The notes: generated by a model not told the origin, from the letters alone. DNA of 64,000 nucleotides from Leptotrichia sp. HSP-536 (GCF_041199985.1 NZ_CP165647.1:2046001-2110000); one strand, 5' to 3'; counted from the first letter of the stretch, positions 26,753-36,106 are shown. A program made the numbers and translations.

Positions 26753-27220
26753 TTATTTTTCTATTTTATCCAGAATCTTTTGAATTTCGCTTTTCATAGC
26801 ACGTGAACGTCTGCAATTTTTTCCGCCTGTCGAAACTGCAATTTGAAATTCATCATTTTTTACAATTCCTCCAAACATCGCATTCATCTTGAATTTTGAA
26901 GACGCATTATTGACAAGAATACCGTTGGAATCACAAATTTCGGCTATATTTTGATTTAATTCCTCATTATCTGTAGCCGCAATAACAAAAAAATAATCTT
27001 TTACAAGCTCTTCTATTACATTTTTATCATTTTCAACTTTGTTGTTTACAATTTTTACATTTTCCAGCTTGAGAAACTTCTCTTCTTCCGTCCTTTCAGT
27101 AATAATTGTAATCTCTGCACCGTATTCCAAAATTTTTGTAATCTTTTTATACGCAATTTTTCCACCACCGATTACTAATACTTTTTTATTTTCTAAATTT
27201 ATAAATAATGGAAACCACAT
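26753..27220 (-). CDS. Divergent SirC/CysG-N-like precorrin-2 dehydrogenase
   Basis: A 155-residue Rossmann protein of the Met8/SirC family, which oxidises precorrin-2 and may insert metal. The NAD motif VLVIGGGKIAYKKITKIL is intact, and ATDNEELNQNI and IAVSTGGKN match family positions. However, the segment that normally carries the catalytic aspartate (N-V-V-D-D-P) reads NNASSKFKMN, so the usual Asp appears replaced by Ser. The protein may still bind NAD but have altered activity. The ATG at 27220 follows GAAAGGAGC. It is the upstream partner of hemB. Confidence 0.75.
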   Translation of the reverse strand: MWFPLFINLENKKVLVIGGGKIAYKKITKILEYGAEITIITERTEEEKFLKLENVKIVNNKVENDKNVIEELVKDYFFVIAATDNEELNQNIAEICDSNGILVNNASSKFKMNAMFGGIVKNDEFQIAVSTGGKNCRRSRAMKSEIQKILDKIEK

Positions 27221-27468
27221 TTTAATGCTCCTTTCACCTTCTGTTTGTTGACAATAGAATACCACATAATAAATATAAAAACAAGAGATTTACAGCATAA
27301 TATTTTTTTCACTAAAAACATAAAAATTGCATGATTTTTTTTTACAAAAATGATAAAATATAGAAAATTCTTTAAAAAATAAAAATGAGAAACTTTCTAG
27401 AATCAACTTCAATCCTAGTTCTATTTTTAGCAATTTTATTTTAAAGAAAAGGAAAGGACAATTGTTAA

Positions 27469-28067
27469 ATGACTGAAATCCTATTTATACGCCATGGAGA
27501 AACAAACTGTAATAAAAAAAGCCTATATTATGGATATTTAAATCCTGGATTAAATGAAACTGGCATACAACAACTGAAAAATACAAAAAAAAGCTCAAAA
27601 ATTTGAATGAAAAAATTGACATTGTGTTTTCAAGTGATTTGAGAAGGTGTAGAGAAAGCTTGGAATTATTGGAAATTGATAAAAATATAAAACAAAATTT
27701 TTCAAAGGAGCTGAGAGAGCTTAATTTTGGAAATATTGAAGGCAAGACTTATAAGGAAATTGAAAAAAATTTTCCGCATTATATTGAAGAGATGAAAAAT
27801 AACTGGCGATACTTCAAATCAGAAGGCGGAGAAAGCCTAAATGACTTGCAGCAAAGAGTATCAAAAAAATTAAACAAAATCAAAACACAAAATCAAAACA
27901 AAAAAATTCTGATTGTGGCTCACGCTGGTGTTATTCAATCTCTAATTAGTTATTATTTGTTTAATAATCTCGACGGTTATTGGCAATTTAAGCTAGATAA
28001 TGGGAGCATTACGAAGATGACTATTATGGATGATGGATTTGTTTATTTTAATTACATTAATAAATAA
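27469..28067 (+). pseudogene. Histidine phosphatase (CobC/phosphoglycerate-mutase family) split by a -1 frameshift
   Basis: The first frame starts at ATG 27469 with an AAAGGAC ribosome site and encodes TEILFIRHGETNCNKKS, the RHG catalytic motif. It runs into TGA at 27604-27606. The rest of the family (SSDLRRCRESL, LNFGNIEGKTYKEIE, EGGESLNDL, VAHAGVIQS) continues in the -1 frame to 28067. The switch falls at eight A residues (27585-27592), read as A_AAA_AAA. A -1 slip gives a normal 199-residue protein. It may be a broken gene, a sequencing error, or a recoded one. The nearby tetrapyrrole genes make alpha-ribazole phosphatase a possible role. Confidence 0.7.
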
Positions 28068-28072
28068 AATAT

Positions 28073-28097
28073 AGCAAGAAATCAGAGACTTCTTGCT
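28073..28097. terminator. Bidirectional hairpin between the histidine phosphatase and autotransporter genes
   Basis: AGCAAGAA (28073-28080) pairs perfectly with TTCTTGCT (28090-28097). It lies between two convergent stop codons. T-rich sequence follows on both strands, so it can terminate both. Confidence 0.7.
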
Positions 28098-28105
28098 AAT
28101 ATTTG

Positions 28106-30457
28106 TTAAAAAGTGTGTTTAAATCCAACTGTTCCTCTATATCCAGAATGTTTCGAATTACCAAATGACTGTTCATATCTTGTGTCAATGTATAGATTAC
28201 TTTTTTGTCCCAATGAGGCTTGTGCTCCTAAACCTATCTCTCCCCAAGTTGTACCAAGTTTTTCAGTTACTTTGTCAGAACCTATGTTTGTATATTTATT
28301 TTCATATTTTGTAAAATCATGCCACACATTTGCTACAGCATAATATGTGTCTGTTCGTTCTTCGTCTGAATTTCCATTGTAAGAAATTTTAATTCCCGTT
28401 CTTCCACGTAATCCATTTCTATTGTCCTGATTTACTTTTCTCATTCCATCGCTAAATGATTCTGTATTCAAATATTGATACATTAACTGTGCTTGTGGTT
28501 CAATTATCCATGCGCTATCTTTTCCAATTTCAAAAGATTTTCCAACTTCTCCTGAAAATACTAACCCATACCCTTTCTGCTTAACATCATATTCATCTCT
28601 TGATTTATATTTATTTTGTAAATATGAAATTTGTCCGACTAAATCATAATATGAACCATTTTCTGTGTATTTTGTTTTTGTAAGTCCTAACGAAATACTT
28701 TCTGATTTTCCTTTTCCTGTATATTTATCACCTGAAATTTTTCCATTTTCAGCACGGTATCTATCGAAAAAATCTACATTTGCCTTATTATATGAAATAT
28801 ATCCACCTAATAAGTGATTATTTCCATTTCTGTCTTTATTTATTTTAAAGTTATGTCCTAATTGTACACCATAAAGGTTGCTTTCATACTCAAATCTTTC
28901 CTTACCTTTTTCGTTCGCACCGTTACCGTAAACTCTTGTCCAAATTTGTCCTTTATTAGCTGATATATTTTCCAATTTTTCTCCTTTTCTTTCATGTAAA
29001 GTTCCAGTGGAAGAATATCCCATTTCCATATTAACTTTTGGCATTAATACATAAGCTGATACAGGCTGTGCCATAATATAAATTGGATGGTCTGAACCAC
29101 TAATTAATCCAGCAGTAGCTCCAGAACTACCAATAGGTGTGATAGTCCAATAATATTCCCAAATACCGTTAACTTGTCGGCTTGTAAGTTGTGCCTCAGC
29201 CGCTCCAGCTGTTCTTGCAGTTCCAGTAAATGCAGTTGGAGTAGAATTTCCAGCTACTTTTACAACTGGTACACTGTTTATCCTTTGTGATAATTGCTGT
29301 ACATTTCCGTCTAAAATATTTTGATTTGCTTCATCATCATAAGAAGCTGGAATAACTTTAGTAGTCCCTGTTGCATTTCCAGTTATATACATTAAATCTG
29401 ATTCAGAATTCCCACCATTTTCATCTCCTGGAGCATTCCAAATAGTGTTCATTATTATATTTCCATTATTTCCATGATAATTTCCTTCAATTGTTACCAC
29501 GTCTTTATAAGAACCATTATAAAAATTTATTTCTCCAGCATTCATTAATGTTCCATCATTATTAATTCCATCAGAAGTTAATTTTATAGTATATTTACCA
29601 GTTTCATTATCAGCTTCTGTTGGGTAAAAAGTTGCATCTAAGATACCTCCATTTCCAATATTTAATGAATTAATCGTTGTTGTTGTTGAACCATTTGTGA
29701 GATTTTTGGTTAGTGACCATCTAGCTTTGTTTTCTAAATTTACATTTATAATAGATTTTCCTTCTTTATGCATTAATCCAGTTATAGCTGTATTTCCTGT
29801 TGCATTAATTGTTAACTCTGAATACTTGTTATTAACTGCATCTCCTTCAACTTCTACTACCCAATTCTTATTTTCAGTGATTCCAGAATTTTCATCATCT
29901 CCTGTTGTTCCTATCAAATTAAGTTCCGCTCCTCTTACGTTGTATCCATTCTTAGCTTCTACTTTTATTACTGATACTCCTGAACCGTTTAAAGCAGGAA
30001 TTTTTATATCTTTAAATGTTACTTTCTGATTTGTACCAGTAATATAAGTTCCTGTTGTATCTGTTACTGAATACAAAACAATGTTATCTTCACTTAAAAA
30101 CTCCGCTTTATTTGTTACACCAGTTCCAGAAAACTCTGTATTTGATCCAGAAATTGTTATTAATGGCCTAGCTGTGTAAGGTGTTGTTATAGTTGTCGAC
30201 TGTACTTCTCCATTTCCAGTATAAGTAAGTTTTTTTCCATCATCTACTTTAAAAATTCCCCTAACATTGCCATTTATATTAATTTCCCCATCTCCTGTAC
30301 CTGAATTTACAATGTATTCTCCATTTGCATTTGGGGTTATTGGCACTGCCATTCCCAGTCCGCCTGTCATTAAAAATGTTATTAGCAGCATTTTTGTATA
30401 TTTGTATTTTTTCTTTAAGATTCTTTTTAAAAATCTTTCCGTTTCTTTAAACAGCAT
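28106..30457 (-). CDS. Type V autotransporter adhesin-like protein
   Basis: A 783-residue surface protein. An extended signal region (about residues 1-37, FLKRILKKKYKYTKMLLITFLM) is typical of long autotransporter leaders. It is followed by a beta-rich Thr/Asn/Gly passenger (about 38-470) with repeated GNTAI and NNGNI-type turns. The C-terminal barrel (about 500-783) has alternating strands and ends GTVGFKHTF, the terminal aromatic residue recognised by the BAM machinery. No protease motif is seen, so adhesion or aggregation is the likely but unproven role. The AAGGAGAG ribosome site is strong. Confidence 0.85.
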   Translation of the reverse strand: MLFKETERFLKRILKKKYKYTKMLLITFLMTGGLGMAVPITPNANGEYIVNSGTGDGEININGNVRGIFKVDDGKKLTYTGNGEVQSTTITTPYTARPLITISGSNTEFSGTGVTNKAEFLSEDNIVLYSVTDTTGTYITGTNQKVTFKDIKIPALNGSGVSVIKVEAKNGYNVRGAELNLIGTTGDDENSGITENKNWVVEVEGDAVNNKYSELTINATGNTAITGLMHKEGKSIINVNLENKARWSLTKNLTNGSTTTTINSLNIGNGGILDATFYPTEADNETGKYTIKLTSDGINNDGTLMNAGEINFYNGSYKDVVTIEGNYHGNNGNIIMNTIWNAPGDENGGNSESDLMYITGNATGTTKVIPASYDDEANQNILDGNVQQLSQRINSVPVVKVAGNSTPTAFTGTARTAGAAEAQLTSRQVNGIWEYYWTITPIGSSGATAGLISGSDHPIYIMAQPVSAYVLMPKVNMEMGYSSTGTLHERKGEKLENISANKGQIWTRVYGNGANEKGKERFEYESNLYGVQLGHNFKINKDRNGNNHLLGGYISYNKANVDFFDRYRAENGKISGDKYTGKGKSESISLGLTKTKYTENGSYYDLVGQISYLQNKYKSRDEYDVKQKGYGLVFSGEVGKSFEIGKDSAWIIEPQAQLMYQYLNTESFSDGMRKVNQDNRNGLRGRTGIKISYNGNSDEERTDTYYAVANVWHDFTKYENKYTNIGSDKVTEKLGTTWGEIGLGAQASLGQKSNLYIDTRYEQSFGNSKHSGYRGTVGFKHTF

Positions 30458-30487
30458 GCTCTCTCTCCTTATTTATTTTTTTTTGAA

Positions 30488-30516
30488 ATATTAAATTATG
30501 TTTATAAAATTTACAA
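30488..30516 (-). promoter_or_regulatory. Predicted promoter of the autotransporter gene
   Basis: On the minus strand, -35 TTGTAA (30511-30516) and -10 TAATAT (30488-30493) are 17 bases apart, about 30 bases before the start codon. The rest of the 30458-30797 gap is AT-rich; a TATAAT at 30701-30706 may serve argS. No other structure stands out. Confidence 0.45.
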
Positions 30517-30797
30517 CATAATAACATTTTTTATTTTTTTTGTCAATTTTTACTTTCATAATATGTTAAAAATACTGACATATATTTCATAGTTTTTATT
30601 TGAATATAGTTAATAAACAGCCTTCAAATATGAAAAAAATAAAATTAGTTGATTAAAAAAATTTAACATTTAAACACTTCAAATTTTATTAAATTTATTA
30701 TATAATATGCAAGGAAATATTTTTTAGAAAAAAAGGATTATGCGTTATCCCTTAATTAACGTAAATTTATGAAAGGAAAGGACAAAAATTTTAAATA

Positions 30798-32519
30798 ATG
30801 GAATTACTGACAATAAAATTAAAAAAATTGTTTTCAGAAAATATATCCCGTATTTTTGATGCTGATTATATTGAGAAAATAGATATTCAAAATTCTACAA
30901 AAAAAGAATTTGGAGATTTCCAAACAAATTTTGCTATGATGAGCTCAAAATTAATCGGAAAAAATCCACGTGAAATTGCAAATACAATTATCGAAAATTT
31001 TGAAAAAAATGATATTATTGAAAAATTGGAAGTTGCAGGACCGGGATTTATTAATATTTTTTTGAAAAACAGTTTTCTTAATGAAGAAATAAAAAAGCTG
31101 GAAAATGAAAAATACGATTTTTCTTTCCTGAATACTGATAAAACTGTAATTATCGATTATTCTTCTCCAAATATTGCCAAAAGAATGCACATTGGACATT
31201 TAAGAAGCACAATTATCGGTGATTCGATTAAGAGGATTCTTAATTTCCTAGGATTTAAGACATTGGCAGATAATCATATTGGCGACTGGGGAACACAGTT
31301 TGGAAAACTTATTGTAGCTTATAAAAACTGGCTAGATAAAAAAGCATATGAAGAAGATCCAATTGGTGAACTTGAAAGAATTTATGTGCTGTTTTCAGAT
31401 AAAGCGAAAAAAGATTCCGCTTTGGAAGATGAAGCACGTGAAGAGTTAAAAAAATTACAGCTTGGTGATGAAGATAATCAGAAATTGTGGAAGGAATTTA
31501 TTGACATTTCATTGAAGGAATATAATAAAATTTATGAAAGACTTGATGTAAATTTTGACTACTATTACGGCGAATCATTTTATAATGATATGATGCCTTC
31601 TGTTCTTGAAGAGTTAAAGAAAAAAAATATTGCAAGAGAAGATCAGGGAGCATTAGTTGTATTTTTTGAAGATGACAAGCTGCCGCCTGCTATTGTTCAA
31701 AAAAAAGATGGAAGTTTTTTATACACAACTTCAGATTTGGCTACAATGAAATTTAGAAAAAATGAATTAAAAGTAGATGAAGCAGTTTACTTAACTGACG
31801 ATAGGCAACAGAATCATTTCAAACAGGTCTTTGAAATTGGAAAAATGCTAGGAGAACCTTATGATTACAAGAAAACACATATTGTATTTGGAATTATGAG
31901 ATTTGGAGACCAAATTTTTTCTTCCAGAAGTGGAAATACAATAAGACTTGTAGATTTGCTAGATGAAGCTAAAAAGCAGGTCAAAAAGGTAATCAATGAA
32001 AAAAATCCTAATATTCCTGAAGAAGAAAAGGAAAAAATTTCTGAAACTATTGGAAGCGGAGCTATAAAATATTTTGACTTGAGCCAAAACAGGACATCTG
32101 ATATTACATTCACTTGGGAAAAAGTATTAAACTTTGAAGGAAATACAGGTCCTTATTTACAATACACCTATGTTAGAATTATGTCAATTTTCAGAAAATT
32201 GGAAGAAGAAAATATTAATGTGGAAAATACGGACATTGTCTTAGATGAAATGGCTGGAATTGAGCGTGAATTAGCATCAGAACTTCTTAAATTCCCGCAA
32301 GCAGTTGTCAAGTCTTACGAAAATTTCCGTCCAAATATAATTGCTGATTATTTATTTGACACAGCAAAATTATTCAACAGCTTTTACAATTCAAGCTCCA
32401 TCCTGAAGGAAGAAGATAAGCAAGTAATGGATGCAAGAATTCTATTAGCTAAAAAAACAGCATTTGTACTAAAAGAAGGATTAGAACTTCTTGGAATAAA
32501 AACTGTAAATAGAATGTAG
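30798..32519 (+). CDS. argS: Arginyl-tRNA synthetase
   Basis: A 573-residue class I synthetase that charges tRNA-Arg. The N-terminal Arg-specific domain is followed by the HIGH motif in SSPNIAKRMHIGHLRSTIIGD at about residue 120. The KMSKS equivalent is degenerate (FSSRSGNTIRLVDLL), as is normal for ArgRS. The anticodon-binding C-terminal helical domain ends in the family pattern LLGIKTVNRM. The nearest AAAGGA is 17 bases before the ATG, rather far. No T-box was recognised upstream. Confidence 0.95.
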   Translation: MELLTIKLKKLFSENISRIFDADYIEKIDIQNSTKKEFGDFQTNFAMMSSKLIGKNPREIANTIIENFEKNDIIEKLEVAGPGFINIFLKNSFLNEEIKKLENEKYDFSFLNTDKTVIIDYSSPNIAKRMHIGHLRSTIIGDSIKRILNFLGFKTLADNHIGDWGTQFGKLIVAYKNWLDKKAYEEDPIGELERIYVLFSDKAKKDSALEDEAREELKKLQLGDEDNQKLWKEFIDISLKEYNKIYERLDVNFDYYYGESFYNDMMPSVLEELKKKNIAREDQGALVVFFEDDKLPPAIVQKKDGSFLYTTSDLATMKFRKNELKVDEAVYLTDDRQQNHFKQVFEIGKMLGEPYDYKKTHIVFGIMRFGDQIFSSRSGNTIRLVDLLDEAKKQVKKVINEKNPNIPEEEKEKISETIGSGAIKYFDLSQNRTSDITFTWEKVLNFEGNTGPYLQYTYVRIMSIFRKLEEENINVENTDIVLDEMAGIERELASELLKFPQAVVKSYENFRPNIIADYLFDTAKLFNSFYNSSSILKEEDKQVMDARILLAKKTAFVLKEGLELLGIKTVNRM

Positions 32520-32653
32520 AATTACGAAGCTAAAATTTTCGTACAAACAATAAAATACGCTAAATAAAGAATATTAAATACAAAAACTTTAAAAAGAGTA
32601 ATAAATTAATTGAAAAACAATGTTAATTTAATCGGGATTTAATGGTTATGGTG

Positions 32654-32740
32654 TATACTATATTTAGATCGATTAAAAGATCTGAAACCTCAATTAACCC
32701 CCCCTTTTATGAGACCTCTTTTTAAGAGGTCTTTTTTCTT
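32654..32740 (+). ncRNA. Candidate small RNA ending in a strong terminator
   Basis: A -10-like TATACT (32654-32659) is followed by an AGATC/GATCT hairpin (32666-32683). Next come a single-stranded run of seven C and four T (32698-32708) and a perfect 9-bp terminator, AGACCTCTT (32712-32720) with AAGAGGTCT (32724-32732), then TTTTTT. The terminator is 190 bases past argS, so it may simply end that message. An independent RNA of about 75 nucleotides with a C-rich, ribosome-site-complementary seed is equally possible. No convincing -35 is seen. Confidence 0.35.
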
Positions 32741-32816
32741 TTTATTGTTTTTGATTTAAAAGTTTAAAGATGTTTTAGTTAATAAATTTAAAATAAATAT
32801 AGAAAAGAGGAGAAAA

Positions 32817-33101
32817 ATGGGAAATCAAAATTTTATTTATGATTACAGAAATGACCATGATGGTGAAAGTGATAAAAAGCTGTCAAAAAATGCAGTAATT
32901 TTATTTGTTGCCTCACTGTTACTTGTGTTATTGTCACATTTTGTCTTAATTGGACAAAAAGCAAAATTTACAAAGGAAATACCTGCATTAAAGGAAAATA
33001 GGCAGAAATTGGAAAAGGAAGTTGAAACTCTTAATGGAAATTTAAAACACAGTGAAGAAAGCTACAAAAAAGCTGAAGCTTTGATAAAAAAATATAAATA
33101 A
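32817..33101 (+). CDS. Small single-pass membrane protein with coiled coil
   Basis: A 94-residue protein: a hydrophilic N-terminal tail of about 27 residues rich in Asp and Lys, one membrane helix (AVILFVASLLLVLLSHFVLI), then a heptad-type coiled coil (about residues 50-94, KENRQKLEKEVETLNGNLK). The topology resembles FtsB/FtsL division proteins but no specific family is claimed. It is followed after 20 bases by the polysaccharide deacetylase, which also has one membrane helix and a coiled coil of similar length. A joint complex is plausible. The AGAGGAG ribosome site is good. Confidence 0.6.
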   Translation: MGNQNFIYDYRNDHDGESDKKLSKNAVILFVASLLLVLLSHFVLIGQKAKFTKEIPALKENRQKLEKEVETLNGNLKHSEESYKKAEALIKKYK

Positions 33102-33121
33102 AAAATGAGAGAGGTAAAGAA

Positions 33122-33973
33122 ATGAAAAAAATACTATCAATGATTGCTATATTATTAGCTGTAGCTGGATTCTTATATTCAGCAGTACACATTTTTGGAA
33201 CAGGTATAAAATATTTTGAATATAGTGGATTAAAATCAAATGTAAAAAAATTAACGGAAGAAAAAACTAAAAAAACAACAGAATTAGCTGCTCTTACTAA
33301 AAAAAATGCAGATGTAAAAGCAGAATATGAGAAATTGAGAGCTGAGAAAAAAATTAAAACGGTTTATCTGACATTTGATGATGGACCTTCAGAACATACC
33401 GATCAAATACTCGAAATTTTGAAAAAAAATAATATAAAGGCAACATTTTTTGTAATTGGAATTGGGAAAAATTATAAGGATTATAAAAAAATAATTGACC
33501 ATGGACATGTACTAGGACTGCACACTTATTCACATGAATACAAAGAAGTTTATGCAAATGAAGCAAGTTTCTTTAAAGATCTTTATAAAATAAGAGATGC
33601 TGTAAAATCAACAACTGGATTAGATGTAAAAATCACAAGATTTCCTGGTGGTTCAAGTAATGCAAAAGCCTCTAAAGCTCTAAAAACAGCGATAATTAAC
33701 AGAATGACAAAAGAAGGATATGTATATTTTGACTGGAACTGTGACAGTACGGATGCTTCAGGAAATAACGTACCAGTTGCTAAATTAGTTAAATACGGAA
33801 TTTGTACAACTCATCCTGATATTAATGTCCTAATGCATGATACAAATGCCAAGAAGACAACTGTTCAGGCATTACAGCAAATAATTGACGGATACAGAAA
33901 AGCTGGATATACATTTGAAACATTGGATGTAAATAGTCCTAGAATTCAGCATGTAAAACAACCTGAAATGTAG
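33122..33973 (+). CDS. Membrane-anchored polysaccharide deacetylase (NodB domain)
   Basis: A 283-residue protein with an N-terminal membrane anchor (about residues 4-24), a coiled-coil stalk (about 38-78) and a NodB deacetylase domain (about 80-265). Metal and catalytic motifs are YLTFDDGPS (two Asp), LGLHTYSHEY (His-x3-His) and the RFPGGSSN segment. Family members de-N-acetylate peptidoglycan or other amino-sugar polymers outside the membrane. The adjacent coiled-coil protein may anchor or position it. The AGAGAGGT ribosome site precedes the ATG. Confidence 0.85.
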   Translation: MKKILSMIAILLAVAGFLYSAVHIFGTGIKYFEYSGLKSNVKKLTEEKTKKTTELAALTKKNADVKAEYEKLRAEKKIKTVYLTFDDGPSEHTDQILEILKKNNIKATFFVIGIGKNYKDYKKIIDHGHVLGLHTYSHEYKEVYANEASFFKDLYKIRDAVKSTTGLDVKITRFPGGSSNAKASKALKTAIINRMTKEGYVYFDWNCDSTDASGNNVPVAKLVKYGICTTHPDINVLMHDTNAKKTTVQALQQIIDGYRKAGYTFETLDVNSPRIQHVKQPEM

Positions 33974-34131
33974 TAACTAAGTAAAAAAAAAGTGATAAAA
34001 TTTAAATTTGTGATATAATGTAGAAGTTGATTGAGTAAAAAAAGTAAAATTATACATTTTCTACTTAAATCATATAGCTGTATTTTCTAAAGTATTGCTA
34101 TAAAAATTTTAAAATTTTAAGGAGAATATTA

Positions 34132-34650
34132 ATGAGAAAAATAATTACTATACTTGCTGGATTGTCGTTATCATTATCATTATTTTCGGAGGAAAAAACA
34201 AAAACAGACGATATAAACATAATTTACATAAAGAAGGAAATGATAAAAGCTGCTGATAGCGGAATAGATATAAACGTTTCAAAAGCAAGCGACAATACTT
34301 CTACTTCTACAGTAATGACAATAAAAGAAGAGGATTTGCAAAAATTCACACATTATCAAAATGGAATAGCTTCATATTACAGTAAAGGATTAGATGGAAG
34401 TAAAACTGCAAGTGGAGAAAGACATCATATGACTGAAATGGTCGCTGCCCACAAAACATTACCATTCGGAACTAAAGTTAAAGTTACAAATTTGAGCAAT
34501 GGAAAAGAAGTTATTGTAAAAATTAACGATAGAGGACCTTTTGTGAAAGGACGTGTAATTGATTTAAGCTATGGAGCTTTTTCACAGATTGAAAGTCCAG
34601 GAAAAGGTATTACAAAAGTAAAACTTGAGGTTTTAAATGCTTCAAATTAA
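34132..34650 (+). CDS. rlpA: RlpA-like lytic transglycosylase / DPBB protein
   Basis: A 172-residue exported protein with a signal peptide (about residues 1-18). The double-psi beta-barrel domain (about residues 78-170) has GIASYYSKGLDGSKTASGE, then AAHKTLPFGTKVKVTN and INDRGPFVKGRVIDLSYGAF, the conserved active-site region. RlpA cleaves denuded septal glycan strands. It lacks the C-terminal SPOR domain found in many Gram-negative versions, so septal targeting would need another route. Signal peptidase I processing is likelier than lipidation, since no lipobox cysteine is visible. Confidence 0.85.
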   Translation: MRKIITILAGLSLSLSLFSEEKTKTDDINIIYIKKEMIKAADSGIDINVSKASDNTSTSTVMTIKEEDLQKFTHYQNGIASYYSKGLDGSKTASGERHHMTEMVAAHKTLPFGTKVKVTNLSNGKEVIVKINDRGPFVKGRVIDLSYGAFSQIESPGKGITKVKLEVLNASN

Positions 34651-34717
34651 TTAAAAAAACATAATTGTAAAATTTCAAAATCTAAAAATTAGACAGAAAT
34701 GAAAGGTGGAAAAAATA

Positions 34718-35428
34718 GTGTTAAATGGTAAAATAGCATTAATTACAGGTGGTTCAAGAGGAATCGGGAAAGAAATCGCATTAAAATTTGCTGAAAATGG
34801 AGCTACAGTTATTTCAGGAGATTTAATTGATCCTGATTACAGCCACGAAAATATTTCACACGTAAAATTAAATGTTACAGACAGAGAAAATATAAAGGAA
34901 ATTGCAAGTGAAATTAAGGAAAAATATGGAAGACTGGATATTCTTGTAAATAATGCAGGAATTACAAGAGATTCGTTGCTTCAAAGAATGAAGGAAGCAG
35001 ACTGGGACTTGGTAATCGATATTAACTTAAAAGGTGTTTATAATGTGATGCAAGGATTTGTTTCATTATTATTAAAAAGTAAAGCCTCAAGTGTAATTAA
35101 TATGGCTTCTGTTGTAGGGCTTGACGGAAATGCAGGGCAAACTAACTACGCTGCTACAAAAGGTGGAGTAATCGCTATGGCAAAAACTTGGGCAAAAGAA
35201 TTTGGTAGAAAAAATCTTAGATCAAATGCAATTGCACCAGGATTTATCGAAACAAATATGACTCACGTATTGCCTGAAAAAGTTGTCGAAACTGTACTTG
35301 CAAATACTCCGCTTAGAAAAATGGGAGATGCTGAAGACGTGGCAAATGCGGCACTATACTTGGCAAGCGATATGTCTAAATTTGTTACAGGGCAAGTTTT
35401 AAGAGTTGATGGAGGATTAAATTTATAA
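34718..35428 (+). CDS. fabG: 3-oxoacyl-[acyl-carrier-protein] reductase
   Basis: A short-chain dehydrogenase of about 236 residues that reduces 3-ketoacyl-ACP in fatty-acid elongation. The NADPH motif is TGGSRGIGKEIA; NNAGITRDSLLQRM and the catalytic tetrad region NMASVVGL..GQTNYAATKGG are typical of FabG, as is IAPGFIETNMT. GTG 34718 gives 8-base spacing from AAAGGTGG; the GTG at 34706 lies within that site. RNase H follows after 20 bases, so they likely share a message. Another SDR substrate is possible since no other fab genes are nearby. Confidence 0.85.
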   Translation: MLNGKIALITGGSRGIGKEIALKFAENGATVISGDLIDPDYSHENISHVKLNVTDRENIKEIASEIKEKYGRLDILVNNAGITRDSLLQRMKEADWDLVIDINLKGVYNVMQGFVSLLLKSKASSVINMASVVGLDGNAGQTNYAATKGGVIAMAKTWAKEFGRKNLRSNAIAPGFIETNMTHVLPEKVVETVLANTPLRKMGDAEDVANAALYLASDMSKFVTGQVLRVDGGLNL

Positions 35429-35448
35429 TTTAATAAATTTATTAGAAA

Positions 35449-36081
35449 ATGTCAAAAAATAAAAAATTTTATGCCTATTTTATTATAGATACGAATGAAA
35501 ATGGGATACTTGAAAACTGGACAGATTGTCAAAAAAAGGTAACTGGGAAAAAAGCCCGATATAAGTCATTTAAAATATTTTCTGATGCACAGGAATGGTT
35601 AAATTCTGGAGCAAACTATGAAAAAAAAGAAAAGGTTGATTTAACAGAGCTGTACTCTGAATTGGAACGTGATGCAATTTATTTTGATGCAGGAACAGGG
35701 CGTGGTAATGGTGTAGAAGTTAGATTAACAGATTTTGATGGAAATTCATTGCTTTATAAAATTATGAATGAAAAAAAAATCAATGAATATGGAAATTATT
35801 ATGTTGCTGACACTAGAACAAATAACTTTGGGGAATTAACTGGACTTTACATAGCTCTTGTTTATGCAAAAAAATACGATACAAAAGTTATATGTGGTGA
35901 CAGTTCATTAATTATCGAATTTTGGTCAAAAGGACGCTATAATAGTTCCAATCTGGAAAATGATACAATAGAGCTTATAAAAAAAGTTACCTTAATGAGA
36001 AACGAATTTGAAAAAAAAGGTGGAATCATAAAAAAAATTTCTGGAGATGTCAATCCAGCTGATTTAGGATTTCATAAATAA
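35449..36081 (+). CDS. rnhA: Ribonuclease HI with N-terminal hybrid-binding (viroplasmin-like) domain
   Basis: A 210-residue enzyme that removes RNA from RNA-DNA hybrids. The N-terminal domain (about residues 4-50, KKFYAYFI...ARYKSFKIFSDAQEWL) is the hybrid-binding domain typical of eukaryotic RNase H1 and of some bacteria. The catalytic domain (about 70-210) shows the carboxylates in YFDAGTG, NNFGELTGLYIAL, VICGDSS and GDVNPADLGFHK. The ATG has only a weak ribosome site, so translational coupling to fabG is likely. Confidence 0.85.
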   Translation: MSKNKKFYAYFIIDTNENGILENWTDCQKKVTGKKARYKSFKIFSDAQEWLNSGANYEKKEKVDLTELYSELERDAIYFDAGTGRGNGVEVRLTDFDGNSLLYKIMNEKKINEYGNYYVADTRTNNFGELTGLYIALVYAKKYDTKVICGDSSLIIEFWSKGRYNSSNLENDTIELIKKVTLMRNEFEKKGGIIKKISGDVNPADLGFHK

Positions 36082-36106
36082 TACTTAGATAAAGAGGAGG
36101 TTTTTC

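Noticed and set aside
30520..30797. A T-box leader before argS
   Set aside because: No specifier stem, T-box sequence or antiterminator/terminator pair could be found in the short leader.
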